Assembly (NCBI RefSeq): GCF_964204645.1
Contig: NC_134031.1
Location: 16,985,307-17,049,306, forward strand
Direction: 5' to 3'
From: Tubulanus polymorphus
Taxonomy: Eukaryota; Nemertea; Palaeonemertea; Tubulaniformes; Tubulanidae
Length of the DNA stretch: 64,000 bases
Made by a program: the position numbers and the translations under genes. Positions 11,871-23,146 of the stretch are shown here, piece by piece. The notes under the pieces were generated by a model. The model did no database searches. It saw only the letters and a program-made list of their open reading frames with translations, and had not been told where the DNA came from. Every line of letters starts with the position of its first letter. Position 1 is the first letter of the stretch.

Positions 11871-13699
11871 AAACCAAAATAAAATAATTTTATCATTATT
11901 TCTATTAGTAGGCCTATATCTCATAAATAGCGTTTACACTAGTGAATAATGCTTCATTGACAAAATATCCACTTCCTATAGGCCTAGTTTAATGAAAAAT
12001 CTTAGGCCTACATCAAAAATGATTATTCAATGTATTGTCAGCTAAAAAATAATCATGTCACACTCAATTGTGAACTAGGCTATATCTACTAGCCTATAGA
12101 AATGAATAGCTTATCGGCTAAACGGTTTACTCTATTTTTACAATAGGTTATGGCCTAATAATGCTATGTCATTGAACATGCGTACGTTGAGGACTTCAAA
12201 AAGGTAGTGTCTACGTAAGTTTAATGCTTGTCAGTCTGAACAGGTGAACAAATTAATATAGGCTAATAGGTTAAACAAAAAAATCAATATATTTAAGGTT
12301 GAATTAATATTGAATCTCCTCTAGTTATATACATTAATTCAAATTGATAGTGCTAACTAAAATGTTTAAGCTATATTATGCCTACCCTAGCTCTCTAAGT
12401 TGATTATCAGAATTATTAACATTGATGAAAATTCAAATATGAATTTCTGCTAGAAAAATTGTCTCTCACTGTGTAAATAGAAATAAAGGAAATAAAACAA
12501 TTTGCAACAAAATTCGATAAATCAAAGAATTTGAATCCAACAAATTTCAATTAAATTTCTGCTCGCGAAATTACTGGCGAGTGTAGACTTGTGGCGTTTC
12601 TAGACTTACCATACTTCAAAGAAGCGATTGTTAATTAAATGCGCCTCATCGACGCTGAGAATATCCAATATCCCATCGAAATCACGAAACTTATTCCATA
12701 TGAACGTCCGCTCGCAGTCGAATATCGAGAGTTTATGACAGCGAAAGTAGTAAACAATCTACACCATGTTTAGCCGCTGAACGCTACGGAGGCCGAGAAG
12801 GCTTCGGTCGTTAGTTTTTAGTTCACCATTCACGCAAACAACGGCGTCACTTGCTGGTTTCTCGGAAGTTGTTCTCATTCGCGCGGGCCGGTTTTCCGGT
12901 CTTTCAAATTCACTCCTTTTTGTCGGAGCCGATTGAAAGAATACATTTTAACCTAGATTTTAGATTTCAATATGCATATTGTCGTCTCTATAAAATTTCT
13001 AGACCTTCTTTGAATGTAGTCGGCAGGAAGTTTTATACGTGGAACTTCCCGAGCCTTCGTCGGTGTCATACTGCTATCCTCATTAATCTAAAAAAGCATC
13101 ACATATAATTTGTGTGCCTGTATATCAGTAGTTTCGCACAACACAAAAAGCCAGATCCCGCCACCTGATCATTGTAAATGTACTGACAGTCAGGGGCGGA
13201 TTAAAAAGGCAGCCAGGTCATACGCTACTAAGTTCGCCCTAGAAATTTCGCCCTTGGACATTTCCCTGTAAACTGTAAATTTCCCTACCGTGATTTATTC
13301 ATGTCAAAATACATATACATATATTCTATACCGAATGCATAACGCATATGCAGAGTCTACACGCAACGTGCTTCACCAAGTGGACTATTATTTTCTTTCA
13401 TTCAGACACACGAGAGTCGTACCGGTAACAACCATCGATCGGCTCACTCGGCGCTGTAACTAAACAACGCCATTTAACCACCAACCTCCATAAGCTGCAA
13501 GGTTGAGGTAAGTTAACTTCAACACATCCATGGTTTGTTGAGTCCAATTTTCTCGCAATTTGGCAATATCGCATTATCGTTCACTTTCGATTCTTAATCA
13601 TAAAAATAACTATTTTGCCAAAAGCCCAAGTTTAAAATCGGGTGTTTTAGGATATATAGATACGTTCTATATTAGCTATAAGGCATGCGATGTATCATA

Positions 13700-13875
13700 A
13701 TGTAGATTAGATTAGATTAGATTTTTCAATCCCACTGGCTCCCTGTCTATGTAGAAATCCACATATGAACCAGTACTGTCGTAGTCACCTTCAAGAATGC
13801 AATGGGACCTTCTTGACCAACAATAAGGGGTACATGACCCAGATAGCCTCTACGTAGCTGCATAAGTTTCATAAT
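13700..13875 (-). mobile_element. retroposon fragment with (TAATC)n tail
   Basis: Three to four GATTA units at 13702-13720 are followed by TTTTTCAATCCC and about 150 bp of unique-looking sequence. Read on the minus strand this is a body ending in a short simple-repeat tail (TAATC), the arrangement of RTE-like LINEs or SINEs. No reverse transcriptase frame is present, so only a 3' fragment is proposed. Confidence 0.35.
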
Positions 13876-14488
13876 TACGAATTGTCAGAAGGAAATCTGA
13901 AATGTCGGACTTCAGTCGATTTAACTAAATGGAGTGCCTATCTACCGGTACGTATACAATCATAATTCGTTATCACAAGCGATATAGAAAAAACGTTGAA
14001 ACGAAGTTGCTCCTTACACCTTTGACCTCATTTAGAATTTGAAATCGATTGATTGTTTAAACAATGGATCTACACTAGACAGGGTCTGCAATTCAAAACT
14101 GCGTTTGCATAATTTTGGAATCGAAATTGTAAGTAATTTGATATCTTAATTGTATGTATAACTCAATTCAAAACAACCCTAAGCATTAAACAGAAACTAG
14201 ATTACCGGTATTTTAAGATTGGGATTTTTAAATCATCGTTAATATATCTTCACCTGTTTGGTAAGAACCAGGAAGACCTCGGTGTTCGAGCTACAAACGA
14301 TTTAGCATATATACCCTAGGTATATATTTCATTTGGACCGATCAATGCTTACATAGGATTCTGTATTCTTTTCTTCTGTTCGTAACCAATTCGTGACGGT
14401 TAAAACTGCTGAACTCTAGAATATACATTGAGTGTTTTGCAGCGAAAAAAAATCCGTAGCGGGGATATCTATTTTTGTATTTTTACAG

Positions 14489-17400
14489 GTGTACTAGCAG
14501 CGATGTCGTCGGATAGCACTGAACCTCGCCGAATTGGTGAACCGCATGACATCATCAACGGTTTGGACGAAAACTGCGCATACGGGACGAAAACACAAAA
14601 CGTCAATACTCAATCCGGAGTGATCGACCCTGTCCATTTTCTAGGTCGCATTCTTGAAATGGTGAAAACTATCGTGATCGGATATGAAGACCCGAAAAGC
14701 AGGTATATTGTGGTCTAGAAAAGCTATTTTGATCAATATGTACAGGTGATTTGGAATGAGGTTCGACAAGAATTTGATTGATCTGGATCCATTATCATTT
14801 TTGATGCGATTCGTATTTTACTTGCAGTAAAGTGACAGAGTACTTGGATCCCGAGGAAGTTCGGAAGATCATAGATTTTAAAGTAACCGACGCGGGTTGC
14901 GACGAGGAACAACTGTACTCGATCGTCAGTAAGATCGTCAAACACAGCGTCAAAACAGGTCCCAACCGAATTCCATTCTCTGTGGTATATACGCCGAGAG
15001 AAAACATTGTATCGGGATTTTTTAACGTGCCATTTTCTGTATCGTATTCCAGGACATCGGTTATTTTTCAACCAATTATTTCAAGGTCTAGACATAAATG
15101 GGTTGTCCGGCGCGCTCTTAACAGAAGCAATGAACACGTCCATGTAAGAATGACAGTTATTTCATCAATTCACATGTCCCATTCCACGTGTAGAAAGATC
15201 GGAACCATTTTTTGAACTAATTTTTTGTTTTGTCACAAGATTTTATCAGTAGGCTGTGACTGATGGGTTTCGTTTTCGTTAAAATGCGGAGTATTTTGAC
15301 GGAAGCGGTGGTGAAATACGCTCGATAGGTTTCCTGTGTAATTAGTACCCCTACGTGTATACCTGTAGGCTTATAGGTCGGGTAAAATTCATTTTTCAAA
15401 GGCAGACCTTCTAGGTTTCCTTTGGAATCAATGCCATAAGCCACGTACGACCCACGACGAGGAAGATTCATTTTCCAAAAGCGTACCTCGGGTTTTGGAC
15501 AGCTTGCCGTAGCTTCCTCCATGTTTAGGGCCTAATCAAAGGATAGCCAATTCAGAAGCCATATACATAAAAACTTACTAATTTCCAAGAATATGCTGCA
15601 GAATACCTGATCTTTGCAGGGCCACATACGAACTATCACCGGTGTTTACTTTAATGGAAAACTACGTCCTCGACGAAATCATCAAACTAATCGGTTACGA
15701 CAGCGGTGAAGGTACATTTTGTCCAGGTAAGTCAATCTTAAAAAACTATAGTGTATCACCTCATGTTAGGCAGAAATTAGAGATCGGCGTTTAGATACGC
15801 AGGTCCTTTTGGTATATTTTGTTTTTCTTTCTCATTAATCAGGTGGATCATTAGGTAACATGTACGGCTTAAACCTCGCGCGATATAGAAGATATCCAGA
15901 AATCAAACGACACGGATCAAATGGCTTACCACATCTTTGCATTTTTACCTCGGTTTCGGTAAGTATTCAAAACTCTCATTTGCACAGTCGTAGCTTAAGT
16001 TAGATTTAAGCTCAGTCCAAGACCATCTCGGTCTTATAGCCAATCTAACAACTTAAAACCAGTCTTAATTAGCGTAGAAGATTGTAGACGACATTGGGTT
16101 CTGGTGCATATAGTTTCTATTCATCTTAAGAATTGAATCAATATTTTCTAATGCGTGACTGAATCATTTCCAACTTGTTTCTATATAGTCTCACTATTCA
16201 ATCGGAAAAGGGGCGTCATTTCTTGGTATCGGATCAGACCACGTGATTAAGATTCCAATCGACGAAAATGGCAGAATGATCGTCTCGGAGCTCGAGATAG
16301 CGATTGAAAAAGTCATCAAATCGGTAAAACAATTCAACGATTATTTTCATCGTATAGCTTTACGTGTTACAAAATCTAGACATTTAGCTTTCAAAAAATT
16401 TTTACGATGTTCTTACATGAATTTCACAGAAAATGTTGTATATGTTCACAGTTTTCCCATCACTATTTTAGGGTAAGGTTCCCCTGGCAATAGTGGCTAC
16501 TGCTGGTACGACGGTTTACGGTGCGATAGACCCCCTTGACGAAATAGGTGACATCGCAAACCGATATGAAATATGGATGCACGTTGACGGAGCCGTGGCT
16601 AACAGTCTATTGTTCTCTGGGAGATATCGACACCTTATAGCTGGAATTCAAAAGTTAGTTCCCAATCGTATGTAAATCCAAATCGGTCATTCCAGGCCTA
16701 AAGTACTTAAATATTTACAGAGAAACTTCATAATTTGAAAAAGTGCATCCGGTGTTTCATAATGACCACAATTTGTTGATAGATAACGCACAAGCTTCGT
16801 TCTGACCATTGGTTATTAGGTCGAAGAAGTTAATTTTTATTTCACGGAGAATCACCTTTAATACTTATCAAATTTTTCTACTTACCAAAAAGGTCATATA
16901 TGGAACATTGGGCTTTTAAGGTTCTATTCAAGTCAACTGTTCTTGAATTTATGACCGGCTTATTAGGGTCCATAACTGTCCCCAGGCTCTCCAGGGTTAA
17001 CGTCGTCTTCGATCTGTCGTTTTCTTGCTGGATAATTCTTTTAATAAATATAACCATGGTCAGTCGTTCGTTTCAGGGCCGATTCGATTATATGGAATCC
17101 ACATAAACTACTAGGGATCCCACTACAGTGTTCAGCATTCCTCACCAAGCACAAGGTTATATATATATATATATATACGAATTCCTCTTCGGCGTTTCAC
17201 ACAAACACGGCCTTGTAATAAGATAAAAACCCACTATTTACAAATTAAAAGAAATCTAAAATCGAGAATTTATTAATTGAAACAATCTAAAATATAAGAA
17301 CACGACGTTTCGATCTCACACTAGAGATCTGTATATATACCCCTGTTTTTAGTCACTATCTCACACCTGATGATCTCTAGTGTGAGATCGAAACGTCGTG

Positions 17401-18370
17401 TTCTTATATTTTAGATTGTTTCAATTAATAAATTCTCGATTTTAGATTTCTTTTAATTTGTAAATAGTGGATTTTTATCTCATCATCTGTTCACCACGTT
17501 TGAGTGTGGTTATCGTACCACGGCCCTGTAACTGTTGTTTCTATATACAGGGCTTGCTCATAGAAACGCACGAATCGAAGGCGAGTTACTTGTTTCAACA
17601 GGATAAATTCTATGACGTATCCTACGATAATGTCGGAGACCGGGTTATACAATGCGGTCGAAAGATCGATTCTTTTAAATTCTGGTTGGCTTGGAAGGCA
17701 GGTGGAAATAACGCTTTCGAAAAGAGAATCGACAAAGCCATAGACAATTCCAGATATATGGCCCAAGAAGTTCGTCGCCGGCCAGAGTTCGAATTGGTCT
17801 TAGAGGTATTATTTTCAGTAAACTTTATAACGTCCAGGTTAATCAAAATTGGATCGTGAAGGAATTTTACAACATCTTAACTGTTTCAGCCACAAACGAT
17901 AACTGTGTGTTTTTGGTACATACCTCGAAGGCTACGAGGAAAAAACAGAGACGAAAAATGGTGGGCAGAAATGCATAAGGTATTGTTTTGCACATCGACA
18001 TAGTATTAATTTCGCAAAACGATTTCGGACTTAACGATTTATTGTTCATTAAACATAGAATTTCAATAATTTCATACTTGATGTGTTATAACGAACAGGT
18101 CCCAGGAGGTTTGTTGTATAAACGACGTTCTGCTGAAGAGGTTTTCGGTTTCGGTCAGCTTAATGAAAGCTTTCGTTCGATCTTTTTCAGGTTCCGCCAA
18201 AAGTAAAAGAAGCCATGATGAAAGACGGATCGATGATGGTCGGTTATCAACCATGCGACGCGTCGAAGCGACGCAACTTCTTTCGGTTTGTCATACACAA
18301 CCCTGCTCTAACTCACAACGATATCGACAACTCGCTGGACATCATTGATGAACTTGGTCGCGATATTTGA
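14489..18370 (+). CDS. PLP-dependent acidic amino-acid decarboxylase (GADL1/CSAD/GAD group), 11 exons
   Basis: Group II decarboxylases of this branch act on aspartate, cysteine sulfinate or glutamate, giving beta-alanine, hypotaurine or GABA in the cytosol. Coding exons: 14503-14702, 14828-14958, 15053-15143, 15620-15726, 15843-15958, 16189-16323, 16472-16653, 17077-17155, 17551-17805, 17890-17979, 18191-18370. All junctions are GT-AG and in phase, giving 521 aa, about the GADL1 length. ATG 14503 lies just after the acceptor at 14488. Motifs in order: [50 protein letters not shown] (PLP Asp), NPHKLL (Schiff-base Lys), [13 protein letters not shown] (catalytic loop), FWLAWKAGG and a C-terminal [17 protein letters not shown] and the C-terminus favour CSAD/GADL1, while VSYD resembles GAD, so the substrate is not assigned. 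Two odd points are the HVDGAVANS segment, where relatives have HVDAAWGGS, and one extra residue in the loop (DNVGD versus DTGD). Confidence 0.9.
17221..17517. repeat. 109-bp near-perfect inverted repeat in decarboxylase intron 8
   Basis: The left arm 17221-17329 and right arm 17372-17480 are reverse complements with one mismatch counted by eye, around a 42-nt loop. The transcript would fold into a long hairpin. The outer ends (AGATAAAAACCCACTATTTA) and the right flank CCACGTTTGAGTGTGG belong to the element family also seen at 22597, 27102 and 28829. A TA microsatellite lies just upstream at 17158-17178. No coding content. Confidence 0.85.
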
Positions 18371-19648
18371 CATTCAAACTGTTTAGGGATTTATCATTGC
18401 ACAGTGGCTCACGATGGGGATACTATTTTGTACTAATCGATGATTGATACTTTTTAGATACAGTCAACCTCGCCTTACTTGGATATGGTACCAACACAGA
18501 CTTTTGGTTTTCGGACAAAAACGAAATCATTTTTGTGACTTGCTATTTTCCCATCCTTAACTCGGACTATCGCTTACCTCGGACCGGCGAGGTTAACTGT
18601 TACGGAATACAAATACATGTGGAACATTATTTTTCAATTAAGTTTTACTTTCGCCAAATGAATGCCTAGACGACAAAATCAACCCTTATTCTATCCGAAA
18701 GATTCGAAGCATAAATACTCAATATAAATATATCACTTGAAATGCATCGGATACGAGCAGTTTGAAAACAGTTTCAAAACATCATAATCACCAGAAAGAA
18801 ATAATCTTCAAGAATCGATCGAAATTTTCAAGCGCAAAGCGATCGATGCCATCGTGGCGAAAATTGTAGCAACAATCGGTGCATTTATCCGCAATTTCCT
18901 GCTATTTCTAATCGGTGCAACGAGAAAATAATCGTCGGATATTGTTGACAATCTTCTAAAACTGAAGTCGTAGAGTTCTTAGGTATTCATATAAATATGT
19001 ACACGCATAACTACATAATAGATATCTACCCATTTATCCACGCATATCTTTCTTTCGGACGAGAATCAAATCTTTACAGCAAAATACATGTACATGCAAA
19101 TCTACGAACTGAAGAATAGAATAAAGGGTGGTTAGTGCGTCTTAAGCTAAATGGGCGATAGATGGCGAAAAGGTTGGTTAATACTCCAAAGATGTTCAGC
19201 CACTAGTCGTTTTGTTTTCTTAAATCTTTCTTTACGTCGTTCGGATCTCGGGAAAGATTGGAACCTCAAGACTGGATGTCATTTCAAAGTGTTGCCCGCA
19301 CACTACACAGCGAGCAGGACTCGAACCCGACTGTCACTCAACGCTGATAGTCACTGAACAGCATTTACTCGAAAGGAAACTGAAATAATTTTACCCTATA
19401 CAAGAAAAACCATATACAGATATATCTGGTCAAAAATGGGCGAATAGCTATATTTCAAATATACATATTGCTTGATAGATTCATAGAAATTTACAACGTG
19501 GTAATTTTCCTACGTAGCTTGATGATACGATATTGGATGCCATTATCGATCGAATTCATATCCAATAGGAGACGTCTGAAGATAGTCTAAGTTCATTTTC
19601 AATTCGAACAGTTGTTATACGCGCGGTCCAATCAGACAATCCGGCGAG
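18371..19648. other. 3' flank of the decarboxylase and 5' flank of the GPCR
   Basis: No exon is supported. A candidate poly(A) signal AATAAA is at 19120-19125, some 750 bp past the decarboxylase stop; nearer canonical signals were not seen. A tRNA-like piece lies at 19300. Close upstream of the GPCR start there is a CCAAT word near 19628. Confidence 0.4.
19300..19358 (-). mobile_element. tRNA-like SINE fragment
   Basis: The minus strand carries GACAGTCGGGTTCGAGTCCT, a perfect pol III B-box (GGTTCGAGTCC), with TGACTATCAGCGTTGAGTG upstream in the position of an A box. There is no closed acceptor stem. A SINE relic is more likely than a tRNA gene. Confidence 0.45.
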
Positions 19649-20803
19649 ATGTTATTCGTTCCATTCATCACCGCGTTCGTGCATGTCATGATGCCGAAAT
19701 TCGCCGCCTCCGCGGAGCAGCTCGATTCCTCCGCGAATGATCGGAGTTCCGAAAATTCGTCTTCGGAAATCGACGACGTGTTCGTACCGCCCCCGTGGTG
19801 TAAGACAATGAGCAGAAACCCCGTGTACGGACGGCCGCATAGCGCGAACGCGTTCTACCTAGGTATGGCCTCCGCAACTTGCGCAGTAGCCGCTATTGGC
19901 GTCATCGGAAACGCGCTCTCATTTCTCACATTGTACAAAGAAACTACGAAAAACACGAGTATTTTTTACTTGAGAGTATTAGCGGTTTTTGACTGGTTTG
20001 CCTGCGTTTCGTATGTGATCTTCAACTATCACAGAGAACTTTACAACACTACTACACTTTTTGACAAAACGATCAGAACCAGTCACGACATGGTTAAGTT
20101 GTACATCTACGCTTCGCAATATTTCAGAACCGTTTTCGTTATGTTAAGCGACTGGGCGGTTTTCGTGATCGCCATTGATCGATATATCGTCGTCTGTTGG
20201 CCGCTGCAAGCTAAACGACTCGTCACCCGTCGCAAGGCCTACGCTACGATATCCGGAACGACCCTGGGTGTTATTTGTATGCAGCTGCCAAACTCGTTCC
20301 TATATTATCCGTTTCTTCGCAAGACCAAATGCTTCGGTTTCGATCACTGGAGCCAGCTGATATCAGACTTTGGGAGAAACTTTTATCTGAAATTGTACGT
20401 CATATGCGTGAAGGACCCTCTCGAAAACACATTACCTCTGTTATGCATGATATACATAACGTTCAGATTGATGCACGTGTTGAAGGCGGCGAGCGAGTCC
20501 AGACGATTAATGTCGCAACAGAAAGAACGAAAATCCGACAGCGCAGAACACAGTCTTACCCTGACACTAGTGCTTATTTCATGCGTTTTCATCCTCAATA
20601 AATCCATTGTTTCGGTACGGAATATTCTTGATATGATAAGAATCTTTGACCCAGACACTTACGGGGAACACACTGAGACCAAATACATAAAAAGAGCTTC
20701 GATTATATTACAAGAAATGACGTCCGCTGTCAACTTTTTCATATACTGTTTGTCGCGTGACAGTTTTCGTCGTAATCTTCGCTCGCTATTCTGCTGTTAG
20801 AAT
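19649..20803 (+). CDS. rhodopsin-like GPCR, orphan, intronless, 383 aa
   Basis: This is a seven-transmembrane receptor, probably for a peptide or small ligand at the cell surface. A hydrophobic N-terminus (residues 1-21) could be a signal peptide and is followed by a Ser/Asn-rich ectodomain. TM1 is about 70-95 with IGN at 86-88. TM2 has LAVFD (Asp115), TM3 about 157-182 ends in the DRY box (177-179) followed by IVVCWPL, TM5 is about 257-278, TM6 about 301-325, and TM7 carries NFFIY (362-366) in place of NPxxY. The tail RRNLRSLFCC suggests palmitoylation. No Cys is seen at the usual top of TM3, and the CWxP motif of TM6 is absent (CVFILNKS). The whole receptor is in one exon, as in many expanded invertebrate peptide-receptor families. 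A poly(A) signal is at 20930. Ligand unknown. Confidence 0.85.
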
Positions 20804-22800
20804 ATTCACAGTACTTTCACTTTTTTTCACGATTTCTTTCAGTTTAAAAAATCACGTTTTATTGCACGCAAATTTACGTGTGGTTATATATATTTCATTA
20901 TCGGTCTTTAAAAGGTTATAGCAAAAACAAATAAATGAATCAAAGAGATATTAAACACCTGAAAGGTTTTGCACAATTAATGATTCGTCAATTCATGGTT
21001 ATAGGGATGTAAGCACAAACCCGCGGCGCTTGCTGGAAGTGAAAATATGGCGGCCGGTGAAAGTTTATAACAAATTAGCGCCCGCAAAATTGATGAGCAC
21101 GATATTCAGTCTTATTTACAACATGTTCGAATTAAACATAATCAGTAAAACACGCAATTAATCTAACGTTCACCCCCGATATCGACATTCGGCCCGTTAT
21201 CCGCATTGTCTTAGCCAATTACGGTAATTATAAAGCGTACCTCGAACTGGCAACTGAAGCGAGTCTGCGCTGTCATGATGGATTAACATTAGCCGGTCCA
21301 GATGGGAGCTGCGTGCGGCTGCTGACAGGGCCTTCTCCGGCGATGATAACCATCGCCTCACGATCGGTAATCTGAGACCGGTTGCGCGCCGGTTTATGTA
21401 ACAGTTTGAACACGCGGCGGATGAACGGTTTTAAATCCCCGCAACAAAAATCTGGTTTTAGTCCTAAAACTCGTAAACAATGGATGTATAGGCGGGGTGC
21501 GCTGCACGTCCATCCATCCATACATGATAGTGAATTATGAGGAAAATACATGTGGAATGAAATTTAACGCAGGAATTGAATAGAATTAGCAAACAATTTT
21601 GCACAATAAAAATGACCAATGGATTAAAACACCTTTAAGTAAAATTTCATTATCTAGAATCAGTATGGCTCGTCTTACGGACACAGAATCAGCATGGCTT
21701 GTTTTACGGACATGTGCATATGATTATTTATTTGAAACAAATTCGTCAAAATCGTGAATGATTTTGCAGTTGTCACATAGAGATCATGCATTGATATTGC
21801 GTCGTTTTCTCAAGATGAAAGGGCGTTACGTGATATTTCTCCCGGCTTTTTAGTTGTTTACTATTCAATCTCCCCCCATGAGATTGAAAATATAACGCGC
21901 GGCTCGCGCTGGCATACCGCAAATAACTGAATGAAGTTTTGTTTATTAGTTTTAATTAGAAAACGTACTATAGGCGAGTAGCTATCGATACATCTGATCG
22001 GGGGACATTCTTTCCCAATGAGAAACGACAGATTCTAGATCGGTTATTTTTAACAAATACATCAGAACTTATCTCCGATAACCCCGCCCTTTACAAAGTG
22101 GCGTCGATTTGACCCCTGTAGATAAACTGTGTGTTGTCGATGCAGACTCCAAGTCTACGTTCTAAAATGTTTTTGTTTTTCGCCGATATATACTTGGCAT
22201 AAAAATCTTCTGCATAAAATACTGAGTGGTTCTTTAAAAAATCGAACGCCTCAAAATTCAAAACCCAATCAAATGCTATCTTTGCTTGTTTATATATTAT
22301 ATATCATCAATATTTTCGAATCGTTCCATTTTTTAATTTAGCTAGACCGATTTCGCAAATTCGGATCGTTTCAAATAATTTAGCCATAAAATCAAATACT
22401 AACCTAGAACATCTGCACCCTTAGTTTACAAAAAAGGTTTAAATCAAAGATAGAACTTTTAATCCTTTTATCGCTTATTTTCAGGTAGTTTAGACAACAA
22501 CAGTTAACGCGTATTTTCTAACTTTTATCGTTGGTTTTGCTGTGTTTTTATGCAATGAAATAGGATTTACTAGAATATTCTCCAAACCGCATAAATCACA
22601 TAAAAACCACTATATACAGATAGATTTAAAAGTTTTAAAATCGGGAATTTATTCACGATGTTTCCATTTCACACTAAAGCATGTATAATAGATGATGACA
22701 AATAAGTCAAATACCGCTTTCTCCCAAAATTGTATTCACGCATTGTAGCTTGAGGGCATGTAGTGACACTGGCATTATAAAGATGCCCCCACACTGCGAA
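20804..22800. other. intergenic region between GPCR and Prrx
   Basis: The GPCR 3' UTR ends near the AATAAA at 20930. 21230-21540 is GC-richer than its surroundings and has a minus-strand open frame of 92 codons (21273-21551) with no recognisable domain. It may be a conserved regulatory block rather than a gene. A repeat-family copy lies at 22597. Nothing else is supported. Confidence 0.4.
22597..22692. mobile_element. degenerate copy of the AAAAACCCACTA element
   Basis: ATAAAAACCACTATATACAG, then AAAATCGGGAATTTATT, then GATGTTTCCATTTCACACTA follow the order of the better copies at 17221 and 28829. Only the left part is present. Confidence 0.5.
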
Positions 22801-22814
22801 GAAAAGAAGCCGCA

Positions 22815-22912
22815 TTGGTCGCTGGCACAGATACGCGGCGCCAACGGGACGCATCTGGACCGCTCTGTACCGAAACAGCCAATCACCGCAACCATTGCAA
22901 GTATTTATAGAA
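22815..22912 (+). promoter_or_regulatory. core promoter of Prrx: CCAAT boxes and TATA box
   Basis: An inverted CCAAT (ATTGG) lies near 22815, a direct CCAAT at 22879-22883 and a TATA-like TATTTATAG at 22902-22910. They are in good order and spacing for transcription starting near 22935. The Prrx ATG is at 23147, giving a 5' UTR of about 210 nt. Function is inferred from motif order only. Confidence 0.55.
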
Positions 22913-23146
22913 ACGAGATACTATATCACTGCGAACGGGTCTGTAAAATCTAATTAGAAGGCGAGTTAGTAGTGTGTATCAAAGAGACAAACTGACGACA
23001 GGTCGGCCGCGTATATGTGCTCGTATTCGCTCCTTACGGCTAAATAATTTACGGTGAACAGTTGTGGAAAGTTTTTACGCTCAAGTACTCACCTCTTGAG
23101 GCGCAAACGGCGGGAATTTCAGCGTACGTATTCCCATCTCATCACC

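Larger units (their letters stand above)
11368..14488. other. intergenic stretch between NOS1AP and the decarboxylase
   Basis: No supportable exon on either strand. It contains a tRNA-like fragment at 11797, AT-rich DNA rich in AGGCCTA words near 11910-12130, and a GATTA microsatellite with attached repeat at 13702. The upstream promoter or 5' UTR exons of NOS1AP (minus) and of the decarboxylase (plus) should lie here; CpG-richer DNA near 12770-12850 is the best candidate for the NOS1AP promoter. Confidence 0.4.

Noticed and set aside
15217-15522. 101-codon minus-strand frame between decarboxylase exons 3 and 4
   Set aside because: It is intronic, antisense, with no splice partner or recognisable domain.
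16000-16080. Decayed GGGCC/CTTAGACTTA-like element in decarboxylase intron 5
   Set aside because: Only TTAAGAC-type words are shared; the GGGCC ends are missing, so it is not called.
21273-21551. 92-codon minus-strand frame in a GC-richer block
   Set aside because: No domain, splice partner or start context; kept only as a possible regulatory block.
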